The notes: a model not told the origin generated them from the sequence alone. 6,836 nt of DNA from Deltaproteobacteria bacterium (GCA_016194835.1 JACQAU010000203.1:1-6836); one strand, 5' to 3'; counted from the stretch's first letter, positions 1 to 5,536 are shown. Numbers and translations: made by a program.

Positions 1-191
1 AAATCTTTTGCTTTTTTAAGTAGCCATTGTACGCTTTGGTGTGTACTCTGGTGTATATTCAAGTGTGTATTAATATTTTTCTTTAAGTGCTCAGAAATAC
101 TAAGGCCTTTCCATTCTATCAGATTTCCTAAAACTAAAATAAAAAAGCCAAATACACATAACTTCACAATTAAACTTAAACCTTTAAGCAT
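1..191 (-). CDS. Partial membrane-anchored hypothetical protein (N-terminal 63 residues; runs off left edge)
   Basis: An open frame starts at ATG 191-189 and continues to the window edge without a stop. The start is well supported: a strong ribosome binding site (GGGAGGGG on the minus strand, at about 199-206) lies about 8 bases upstream. The ATG overlaps the last 8 bases of the preceding phosphatase gene, as in a translationally coupled operon. Residues about 6-22 are hydrophobic after a lysine near the N-terminus, giving either a signal peptide or a single membrane anchor. Residues 41-52 form three imperfect four-residue repeats of the type [NS]-[TI]-H-[LQ]. I do not recognise the family. 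Its place in the operon suggests a membrane or envelope partner of the CheY/CheX-like pair, but that is inference from position only. Confidence 0.6.
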   Translation of the reverse strand, partial: MLKGLSLIVKLCVFGFFILVLGNLIEWKGLSISEHLKKNINTHLNIHQSTHQSVQWLLKKAKD

Positions 192-636
192 TACTAAACC
201 CCTCCCGTTGAGAGTGTGGTACAAGCCAGACTTGTATTTGTGTTGTGTGTTTTTCCTGTTTGTAATAGTACGTATAATGATGTGCAAATGATTTATTGAA
301 AGTAAAAAAATTTATTTTATTATCAGTAATTTTTTGCGGTGGCGACACTAAAATTACTTCGCCTTTCAACTTGCTCATATGATTGGCTAGTTGGCTGACC
401 ATTGTGTTTCCGATTTCTAAGCACTGACTTATTTCTAAATTCTGATCAAAAAATAAAATTAAAAAATTTCTATCAATCCCGTAAAGTGTAAAAAAAACGC
501 CATGGTGTGTTTTTAAATAATTTTTAAATATATCCTCCGTAACTTCTACTGTTGGTAAAATATCTTCTAAAAGCTCAATTGTACCCTCCTGGTAAAACTT
601 AAGATGATGAGGCAACAAGTTCGTTTGAAAATCCAT
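184..636 (-). CDS. CheX/CheC-like chemotaxis phosphatase
   Basis: A 150-residue cytoplasmic protein, close to the usual CheX length of about 150-160. The CheC/CheX/FliY signature [D/S]-x3-E-x2-N-x21-22-P is complete: S70, E74, N77 and P99 (followed by P100), in the segments SQCLEIGN and VSPP. In known members the E and N insert into the CheY active site and speed hydrolysis of the aspartyl phosphate. The ATG directly follows the TAA of the CheY-like gene with no spacer, and only a weak AAGAG sits upstream, so translation probably depends on ribosomes finishing the upstream gene. The likely substrate is therefore the neighbouring response regulator. Only one E-N helix is visible, which fits CheX rather than the two-site CheC. 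Overall similarity outside the signature is low, so it could be a divergent family member with a non-chemotaxis role. Confidence 0.72.
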   Translation of the reverse strand: MDFQTNLLPHHLKFYQEGTIELLEDILPTVEVTEDIFKNYLKTHHGVFFTLYGIDRNFLILFFDQNLEISQCLEIGNTMVSQLANHMSKLKGEVILVSPPQKITDNKINFFTFNKSFAHHYTYYYKQEKHTTQIQVWLVPHSQREGFSNA

Positions 637-1050
637 TTATAAACTCTTTTGAGTGCGTTGAGATGCTCTGCCCGTGAGACGTTCGTCGCTAGTAAGTGCT
701 TTTTCGATTGTTTTCAAAATTTCTTCTTCACTAAAGGGTTTTAAAATATAATCCTTAACCCCCGCGTTAATTGCTTCCATAACTAAGTTTTCTTGACCCA
801 ACGCAGAAATCATTACTATTTTTGCGTTTTTATCTATTTTTAGAATTTTCCTTGCTGCTTCAATTCCGCTCATTTCTGGCATGACGATATCCATTGTCAC
901 GATGTCTGGTTGTAATTTTCTATAAAGTTCAACTGCTTTTTCTCCATCTTCTGCTTCTCCAACTACTTGTAAATGTGATTTCTGTAGTATTTCAATAAGT
1001 GTTTTTCTGACAAAAGTAATATCGTCAACCACTAAAACAGTTTTAGCCAT
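637..1050 (-). CDS. Single-domain response regulator, CheY-like
   Basis: A 137-residue stand-alone receiver domain with no output domain. Using the ATG at 1050-1048, the key residues are the acidic pair D9-D10, the phospho-accepting D54 (in MDIVMPEMSG), S82 (the Thr/Ser switch position), Y101 and the invariant K104-P105. All are intact, so it should be phosphorylated by a histidine kinase not encoded here. A polar, basic tail of about 17 residues follows the last helix. The frame is open upstream to an ATG at 1101, but GAGG lies 7 bases before the 1050 start and the receiver fold begins directly after it (MAKTVLVVDD), so the shorter form is chosen. The stop codon abuts the start of the CheX-like gene. 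It probably acts as a diffusible phospho-signal, switched off by that neighbour. Confidence 0.93.
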   Translation of the reverse strand: MAKTVLVVDDITFVRKTLIEILQKSHLQVVGEAEDGEKAVELYRKLQPDIVTMDIVMPEMSGIEAARKILKIDKNAKIVMISALGQENLVMEAINAGVKDYILKPFSEEEILKTIEKALTSDERLTGRASQRTQKSL

Positions 1051-1083
1051 AAGGTAGCCTCTTTTAATGATTCTAACGGGCTT

Positions 1084-1111
1084 AAAATAAAAGGGAAACA
1101 AGTTTTTACAA
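1084..1111 (-). promoter_or_regulatory. Possible promoter of the cheY-like/cheX-like operon
   Basis: On the minus strand TTGTAA (1111-1106) and TATTTT (1089-1084) are spaced by 16 bases. They lie upstream of the response regulator start at 1050, leaving a leader of about 27 bases that contains the GAGG ribosome binding site. Both boxes are imperfect matches to a sigma-70 promoter and the region is AT-rich, so chance is a real alternative. The -35 box overlaps an inverted repeat at 1101-1117. If it is not active, the regulator is read through from the PilZ gene 86 bases upstream. Confidence 0.3.
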
Positions 1112-1117
1112 AAAACT
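1101..1117. repeat. Perfect 7-bp inverted repeat with 3-base loop
   Basis: AGTTTTT (1101-1107), ACA, AAAAACT (1111-1117) form a perfect inverted repeat between the PilZ gene and the response regulator. The stem is almost all A-T pairs, so as an RNA hairpin it is weak. It overlaps the possible -35 box, so it could be a protein-binding operator, or a poor terminator or attenuator after the PilZ gene. Confidence 0.35.
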
Positions 1118-1136
1118 AATGCATATTGTTATGTTA

Positions 1137-1868
1137 TTATATTTTAATATTCTCTAAAATATCCTTCAAGAGGTCCATAAAGGCAGCTTTATTGATACGG
1201 TCGATTTTTGTGAACTTAATTCCAAAGTGTCTTAATAAATTGCCATTTAGCACATTCAGATCGTCACGTATGCGGCAAATCATACCTTCCATATAAACGG
1301 ATACAGGAAACCATCCTCTTGCTTCTAGTTCTAAGTTTAGCTTCTGTCCTGGATTGAGTTGTAGGGCAAGTTGGCTTTCTGAGCTAAGTAAACTTCCGTT
1401 AGGACTTAAATTAATAACATCCATGACAAGGTGTTGTGATTTTCCAAATTCAATCATTGGAATAATTGGTTTCACAATTGTTTTAAGTGGAAAAGTTTGG
1501 ATGTCACTTGTGGCGGGAATACGAGGATATTTTCTAACATACTCGGTGGGATAGAAGCCATGGTGTTTGATGTGTTGACTCAGTTGTTCTTTTTGGTCAT
1601 CTTCCATTAGAAATTTTAACGCCATGTGTTCAGTGTAAATTGTTTTTTCTCTGAGTACTTTTGCTCTTGTTTTTAAATATAAAGGCACTTTGGCAGGTAA
1701 TTCTAGATTTACAAAAACTGTTTTTCCAAAATAAAGTTGAGTAATAGGGTTCGAAGGTAAGCCACTTACCCCATAGTGTGAAATAATTTGAAAAAGAAAC
1801 TCCATAGCTTCGTTATCCATATTGATCCGCAGATGACCTTTTGTGAATCTATTTGCTTGTATTTCCAT
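1137..1868 (-). CDS. PilZ-domain protein, probable c-di-GMP receptor (tandem PilZ-like)
   Basis: A 243-residue soluble protein. The C-terminal half (from about residue 108) holds both canonical c-di-GMP contacts: R112-K-Y-P-R116 for the RxxxR motif, and N153-L-S155-P-N-G158 for the [D/N]xSxxG motif. The protein ends in a beta-rich stretch and closing helix (FGIKFTKID onward) typical of PilZ domains. The N-terminal half (about 17-105) also ends PilZ-like (MALKFLMEDD) but lacks these motifs, so it is probably a degenerate PilZ or YcgR-N-like partner domain. The frame could start 13 codons earlier at 1907, but that ATG has no ribosome binding site and would overlap the -35 box of the divergent channel gene. 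The ATG at 1868 is preceded immediately by TTTTAGG, also poor, so the start is uncertain. The gene probably senses c-di-GMP and acts by protein contact. It lies upstream of cheY-like/cheX-like genes on the same strand and divergent from the TolQ-like gene. Confidence 0.82.
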   Translation of the reverse strand: MEIQANRFTKGHLRINMDNEAMEFLFQIISHYGVSGLPSNPITQLYFGKTVFVNLELPAKVPLYLKTRAKVLREKTIYTEHMALKFLMEDDQKEQLSQHIKHHGFYPTEYVRKYPRIPATSDIQTFPLKTIVKPIIPMIEFGKSQHLVMDVINLSPNGSLLSSESQLALQLNPGQKLNLELEARGWFPVSVYMEGMICRIRDDLNVLNGNLLRHFGIKFTKIDRINKAAFMDLLKDILENIKI

Positions 1869-1883
1869 CCTAAAATATAGAAT

Positions 1884-1913
1884 AACATAAGACCTACTGA
1901 TTGACATTGTGAA
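1884..1913 (-). promoter_or_regulatory. Possible promoter of the PilZ gene
   Basis: On the minus strand TTCACA (1913-1908) and TATGTT (1889-1884) are spaced by 18 bases. Transcription would start near 1877, only about 9 bases before the ATG at 1868. This supports the shorter start. The -35 box lies one base from the -35 box of the oppositely directed channel-gene promoter, so the two could not easily be occupied together. Match quality is moderate. Confidence 0.35.
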
Positions 1914-1929
1914 TTGAGATCGTTATTTT
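1901..1929 (+). promoter_or_regulatory. Sigma-70-type promoter of the TolQ/TolR-like operon, leaderless arrangement
   Basis: A perfect TTGACA (1901-1906), a 17-base spacer and TATTTT (1924-1929) form a strong-looking promoter. Seven bases after the -10 box is A1936, the first base of the channel gene's ATG. The bases between (GCTTCT) and the whole upstream stretch contain no ribosome binding site. Sequence alone thus predicts a leaderless or nearly leaderless mRNA. Confidence 0.6.
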
Positions 1930-1935
1930 GCTTCT

Positions 1936-2580
1936 ATGCTTGGATTCAATAATGTAACAGGTTTTTGGCAATTGATACAAATGGGGGGTTTTGCAATATT
2001 GCCCCTTGTTTTTTGTTCTATCTTAGTTTGGGCAATTATCTTCGAAAGAGGCTGGTTTTTTTTGCGTTTAAATAAGAATCTTCATTTGTTTTATTTTGAA
2101 GCAATGGATCAACTAGTGCGCAGTTCGCCACTGGAAAGTATACGCAATCTTTGTTCTAAGTATCCAAATCTTCCTACCTCAAGACTTTTAGTGGTTGGAA
2201 TCGAAGGCACATTAAAGAATAAAAACAGGTTTGAAAAACTCGAAAGACAAAGACAAAAAGAAAGTCAAAAATTAAGATCTTATTTTTGGATTTTAGGAAC
2301 TGTCGGTAGTGCTTCGCCGTTTATTGGTCTGTTTGGTACTGTGATAGGCATCTTAAAATCTTTTAGCGAGATGGCAAAAACCTCCTCAGGTGGTTTTTCG
2401 GTTGTTGCTCAAGGGATTAGTGAGTCGTTAATTGCTACTGCGGCAGGAATTGTAGTCGCTGTAGTGGCTGTTGTTGCTTATAATGCATTTCAAACATTTT
2501 TGAATAAAATTTTATTAACAATAAAACATCATGCAGAAGAATTTTCAGAGCTTTTAGAAGCAAGGGATTTACATATATGA
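1936..2580 (+). CDS. MotA/TolQ/ExbB-family proton channel subunit
   Basis: A 214-residue inner-membrane protein that with its TolR/ExbD partner would conduct protons and drive a mechanical load across the envelope. Three membrane helices are visible: about 17-36 (ending in the conserved FERGW), 116-140 and 154-185, with a cytoplasmic loop of about 75 residues between the first two, as in TolQ and ExbB. The family motifs GLFGTVIG (131-138) and GISESLIATAAG (160-171) are present. T135 and T168 match the channel-lining threonines of TolQ. The usual AIPA of the third helix reads AVVA, so V177 replaces a strongly conserved proline. There is no ribosome binding site; see the promoter at 1901-1929. 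The stop overlaps the next gene as ATGA. Whether it belongs to the Tol-Pal, TonB or gliding (AglR-like) branch cannot be decided without a tree. Confidence 0.88.
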   Translation: MLGFNNVTGFWQLIQMGGFAILPLVFCSILVWAIIFERGWFFLRLNKNLHLFYFEAMDQLVRSSPLESIRNLCSKYPNLPTSRLLVVGIEGTLKNKNRFEKLERQRQKESQKLRSYFWILGTVGSASPFIGLFGTVIGILKSFSEMAKTSSGGFSVVAQGISESLIATAAGIVVAVVAVVAYNAFQTFLNKILLTIKHHAEEFSELLEARDLHI

Positions 2581-3029
2581 GCATTCGCATGCGTTCAACA
2601 TCTCTTGAGTTTTCTGAATTTAATGAAGAAGGTGACCAGATTTTTTCTGAAATTAATATTACGCCATTGACAGATATTTTTTTAGTTTTGCTTATTATTT
2701 TTATGGTTACAAGCTCAGTAATGAGTCAATTAGGGGTGAGTGTACAGCTGCCGCAAGCAAGTGGAAAAACAGCAAATTTACAACCTAAGGGGGTTGTTTT
2801 AACTGTGCTTTCTAATGGTGCAATGAAACTAAATCAAACTGAAATAGCGAATGGTGATTTTTTAAAATTAGAAGCATTATTAAAACAGATATTGTCACAG
2901 ACATCTTCAAGATTAGTTGTACTGGAGGGTGATAAAAAAGTTTATTTAGGTTTAGCAGTGCAAGTGATGGATCATGCGCGTAAGGCAGGTGCAGAAAAAT
3001 TTGCTATTGCTGCAGAGCTGAGTCGTTAA
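2577..3029 (+). CDS. ExbD/TolR-family proton channel subunit
   Basis: A 150-residue protein of usual length for ExbD/TolR. It has a short cytoplasmic N-terminus (1-25), one membrane helix (about 28-49) and a periplasmic domain. The helix begins with the classic motif EINITPLTDIFLVLLIIFMV. D33 corresponds to the protonatable aspartate of ExbD and TolR that couples proton flow to movement. The periplasmic part contains the family's conserved stretch LEGDKKVYLGLAVQVMDHAR (116-135), which in relatives dimerises and can contact peptidoglycan or partner proteins. It overlaps the channel gene by four bases (ATGA), and AAGGGA sits about 10 bases upstream of the ATG. No TonB, TolA, TolB or Pal gene follows; the next gene runs the other way. 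ExbD and TolR cannot be separated by sequence motif alone. Confidence 0.92.
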   Translation: MSIRMRSTSLEFSEFNEEGDQIFSEINITPLTDIFLVLLIIFMVTSSVMSQLGVSVQLPQASGKTANLQPKGVVLTVLSNGAMKLNQTEIANGDFLKLEALLKQILSQTSSRLVVLEGDKKVYLGLAVQVMDHARKAGAEKFAIAAELSR

Positions 3030-3030
3030 G

Positions 3031-3621
3031 TCATATTTTACTAAAAAAGTAACCAATTATAGAAATGGCTGCACAAAGTACTACAAATGACAAGTAAGCC
3101 TCATATGCTTTATTTTTCCATGCCAGGTGCCAAGAAAATTTTCGGCGTTCTAATTCTGGATTAATTTGCATAAAGAGCTCTTTATTGGGTGGCCATAACC
3201 TTGGAAAAAAACGAGGAACGGCTCTACAATATAACTCATAAGTTTGGCCAAAGATCTGTTTCAATTTTTCTTCTTCATCTAAAATAATATAATAATAAAT
3301 TAAACCAAAAATAATCGTTGTTATTAAGAAAAGTAAAACATTGCCAGTAGCAACCGTGATACCAATTGCCATCAAATAGGTTCCTAAAAACAGAGGATTT
3401 CTCAAATATGCATAGGGTCCACCCAGTGCCAAATTGCTATCCTTATAGAGATATCCGCTTGCCCAAAACCTTAAGGTAGCGCCATTGAAGCAAAGAAAAA
3501 TACCTAGCCAATCAGGAGGGTATTTTCTTGAAGACAAAACTAGAAAAATGGCAAAAATCCAAGCTAATAAAATTCTGGTTTTACCACGAATGATTCCACG
3601 ATAACTGTGAGTTAGCTCCAT
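3031..3621 (-). CDS. Isoprenylcysteine carboxyl methyltransferase-family (ICMT/PEMT-like) membrane protein
   Basis: A 196-residue integral membrane protein with hydrophobic stretches at about 15-32, 36-54, 77-92, 95-114 and 176-194. The family's S-adenosylmethionine-binding region is clear: GPYAYLRNPLFLGTYL (68-83), then DEEEKLKQIFGQTYELY (115-131) and VPRFFP (135-140). In ICMT and phospholipid methyltransferases these segments bind the cofactor and the lipid substrate. Bacteria lack prenylated CAAX proteins, so the substrate is unknown; a membrane lipid, isoprenoid or polyketide hydroxyl or thiol is more likely. The extra 50-residue tail with a terminal hydrophobic helix extends past the family core. 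The gene is transcribed alone, tail to tail with the TolR-like gene with one base between the stops, and divergent from the acyl-CoA ligase. Its ATG has only AGG two bases upstream as a ribosome site. Confidence 0.82.
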   Translation of the reverse strand: MELTHSYRGIIRGKTRILLAWIFAIFLVLSSRKYPPDWLGIFLCFNGATLRFWASGYLYKDSNLALGGPYAYLRNPLFLGTYLMAIGITVATGNVLLFLITTIIFGLIYYYIILDEEEKLKQIFGQTYELYCRAVPRFFPRLWPPNKELFMQINPELERRKFSWHLAWKNKAYEAYLSFVVLCAAISIIGYFFSKI

Positions 3622-3633
3622 ACCTGATCTTAA

Positions 3634-3662
3634 AGCATAAGTTTATCAAGAATACAACTCAA
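3634..3662 (-). promoter_or_regulatory. Probable promoter of the methyltransferase-like gene
   Basis: On the minus strand TTGAGT (3662-3657) and TATGCT (3639-3634) have the optimal 17-base spacing. Transcription would start near 3627, leaving about 6 bases before the ATG at 3621. As with the TolQ-like gene, the leader would be too short for a standard ribosome binding site. Confidence 0.5.
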
Positions 3663-3672
3663 CATAAAAAAT

Positions 3673-3700
3673 TTGACTACGCTTAACGTCATGATATGAG
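3673..3700 (+). promoter_or_regulatory. Probable promoter of the acyl-CoA ligase gene
   Basis: TTGACT (3673-3678) and TATGAG (3695-3700) are spaced by 16 bases. The -35 box is good and the -10 box moderate. Transcription from near 3707 would give a leader of about 20 bases with GGAGG at 3715-3719, a normal arrangement. It is divergent from the methyltransferase promoter, with 10 bases between the two -35 boxes. Confidence 0.45.
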
Positions 3701-3715
3701 TGTGTCTTAATCATG
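3690..3715. repeat. Inverted repeat CATGAT-N14-ATCATG in the acyl-CoA ligase leader
   Basis: CATGAT (3690-3695) and ATCATG (3710-3715) are exact inverted copies 14 bases apart. They lie between the -35 box and the ribosome binding site, and the second arm touches the first G of GGAGG. The position fits an operator for a dimeric repressor, but six bases per arm in AT-rich DNA can arise by chance. Confidence 0.3.
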
Positions 3716-3726
3716 GAGGTCGTAGT

Positions 3727-5511
3727 ATGCCAACAGTACTTCATCGTTTAGCTAAATGGTCCGTTGAGTCACCTGATGATATTGCACAAAAATTTAAAGT
3801 CAATGGAGCCTGGAAGTCTATTTCTGCTGCGCAAGTTTGTAATCAAGTGCATTTTTTAGCTTTATTTTTAGAATCACGAGGGATCACTAGAGAAATAGGA
3901 ACTATTTTTTCTTACAATTGCCCCCAATGGGTACAAATGGAGCTTGCCACGCTTCTTTTAGGTGCAAAGTCAGCCGGACTTTATCCAAATTCAAACACTA
4001 AAGATATTCACTATGTTTTAAATCACACTGAAACCACATTCATTTCTATTCAAAACAAAGAGTATTTTCAAAAAATTTGCGGCGATATGAGTTTCAAGCT
4101 GCCTGATCGAATAAAACTAATAATTGTTTTTGATGGAGACACAAGCTTTTCTCCAATTGCGGTTTCTTTTGATGATGCAGTGGCGCAAGGAAAGAGGCTT
4201 TCAGAAAAAAAAGAATCAAAAAATCTTAGCGCTTATTTGGGTAAATTAAATCCACTTGAGCCTTCTTTTTTGATCTACACTTCAGGAACAACAGGAAACC
4301 CAAAAGGTGCTATGCTTTCTCATGATAATCTAATGTATACTTCCGATATTGTTTCAAAATATTGGAAGTTGCCCATGTCTCGAGGGAGTCTCTTTTCTTT
4401 CTTGCCACTTTGTCATGTGGCTGAAAAATTACAAAACGTTGGAGTTGGTATTTCTCGTCATTATACAGTTCATTATTGCACTAAGTTTGAAAATGTAGCT
4501 ACTGAGTTAGTAGAGGTGCAACCCACTTTGCTTTTATGTGTGCCCAGATTATGGGAAAAAATGATGGAAGGTGTACAAAAGAAAATTCGCACTGGCAAAG
4601 GCCTAAAAAAACATTTAGCTAAGTGGGCTTTGGGTGTTGGAGAGAAAGTAGCGGCAGATAAATATTCTGGCAAGGCTCCTAATGTCTTTAGTGTTTTACA
4701 GTACAAACTTGCAGATTATTTGGTTCTAAATAAAATTAGACATGCTTTAGGTTTAGGAAAAGTTGAGTTACTCGCTTCTGGCGCAGCTGCGTTGGGTGGG
4801 TATATCTCAAAATGGTTTCGTTGTATAGGGTTAGACATTTTAGAGGACTTTGGGCAAACAGAGTCAACTGGTGTGATTTGTATGACCGAAAGTGGAGTAG
4901 AGTCTGCTGGAACTGTAGGGAAAACAGTGCCTGGAGTCGAGTTTAAAATCGCTGCGGATGGCGAAGTTTTGACACGTGGACGACATGTGTTTTTGGGTTA
5001 TTTTAAGGATCCAAGTGCTACAGCACAGACTTTAGAAAACGGCTGGCTCCACACAGGTGATCTGGCAAAAATAAACGAACGTGGCTTAGTGCAAATTTTA
5101 GGGAGAAAAAAAGAGATTTTAAAAACTTCTGGCGGCAAAATGATTGCTCCGCTGCCCATAGAGGAAAAGCTGAAACAAGCTGAGATGATTAGTCAAGTTT
5201 GCATGGTTGGAGATGGTAGAAAATATCTTTCGGCGTTAATTACTTTGACAGAGTCAGTTTTAGAAGAGCTTAAACAAAAAAATTCTGTAAAGAATGGAAA
5301 TACGGTATCAGATCCTGAAGTGGTTGCTTCTGTGAAAAAATACATTGATCAAATCAATGAGTCACTTGCCAGTTATGAGCAAATTAAGCGTTTTACAATT
5401 TTAAATAAAGAATTTTCTATTGTTGACGGCGAAATGACACCAACTCTTAAAATGAAACGTAATGTTATAGAAAAACGATACCAGGACCTGATTAATAATA
5501 TGTATTCTTAA
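3727..5511 (+). CDS. Long-chain fatty acid-CoA ligase (AMP-forming)
   Basis: A 594-residue adenylate-forming enzyme of the size of long-chain acyl-CoA synthetases (FadD15/ACSL type). It activates a fatty acid with ATP to acyl-AMP, then forms the CoA thioester for beta-oxidation or lipid synthesis. Motifs in order: the phosphate-binding loop TSGTTGNPKG (185-194); GQTES (376-380), where E379 binds Mg-ATP; GWLHTGDL (439-446), where D445 contacts the AMP ribose; GRKKE (459-463), with hinge-side R460; and the C-terminal PTLKMKR, where K575 is the probable catalytic lysine. The TPTLKxKR ending is typical of the long-chain branch. The ATG at 3727 is preferred over the GTG at 3700, because GGAGG (3715-3719) sits 7 bases before it. 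It ends one base from the convergent dehydrogenase. No key residue is missing. Confidence 0.93.
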   Translation: MPTVLHRLAKWSVESPDDIAQKFKVNGAWKSISAAQVCNQVHFLALFLESRGITREIGTIFSYNCPQWVQMELATLLLGAKSAGLYPNSNTKDIHYVLNHTETTFISIQNKEYFQKICGDMSFKLPDRIKLIIVFDGDTSFSPIAVSFDDAVAQGKRLSEKKESKNLSAYLGKLNPLEPSFLIYTSGTTGNPKGAMLSHDNLMYTSDIVSKYWKLPMSRGSLFSFLPLCHVAEKLQNVGVGISRHYTVHYCTKFENVATELVEVQPTLLLCVPRLWEKMMEGVQKKIRTGKGLKKHLAKWALGVGEKVAADKYSGKAPNVFSVLQYKLADYLVLNKIRHALGLGKVELLASGAAALGGYISKWFRCIGLDILEDFGQTESTGVICMTESGVESAGTVGKTVPGVEFKIAADGEVLTRGRHVFLGYFKDPSATAQTLENGWLHTGDLAKINERGLVQILGRKKEILKTSGGKMIAPLPIEEKLKQAEMISQVCMVGDGRKYLSALITLTESVLEELKQKNSVKNGNTVSDPEVVASVKKYIDQINESLASYEQIKRFTILNKEFSIVDGEMTPTLKMKRNVIEKRYQDLINNMYS

Positions 5512-5536
5512 ATTATTTTGGTTCTGGTCTGTTTTT
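5480..5536. terminator. Probable two-way intrinsic terminator spanning the convergent gene ends
   Basis: ACCAGGACC (5480-5488) pairs with GGTTCTGGT (5520-5528) over nine positions with one G-U wobble on the plus-strand RNA. AATAAT (5494-5499) and ATTATT (5512-5517) can extend the stem inward, leaving a loop of about 12 bases. On the plus strand TTTTT follows three bases after the stem (5532-5536). On the minus strand TTTTT follows at 5475-5471. The stem covers both stop codons, so each arm is also coding sequence. The wobble becomes an A-C mismatch on the minus-strand RNA, so the plus direction should terminate better. Confidence 0.55.

Noticed and set aside
1051..1101. N-terminal extension of the response regulator to ATG 1101
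   Set aside because: The extra 17 residues precede a complete receiver domain, and the GAGG site serves the ATG at 1050.
1354..1554. Plus-strand frame of 66 codons inside the PilZ gene
   Set aside because: It lies opposite a clear PilZ-coding frame, has no ribosome binding site and no recognisable protein features.
3038..3052. TTACT-AAAAA-AGTAA hairpin as a terminator for the TolR-like gene
   Set aside because: The stem is only five mostly A-T pairs with no following T-run on the plus strand; too weak to call.
3700..3726. GTG start of the acyl-CoA ligase at 3700
   Set aside because: The GGAGG site at 3715-3719 would be inside the gene and is correctly spaced for the ATG at 3727.
4473..4706. 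Minus-strand frame of 77 codons inside the acyl-CoA ligase gene
   Set aside because: It is wholly antisense to a conserved enzyme, and its composition is that of a shadow frame.
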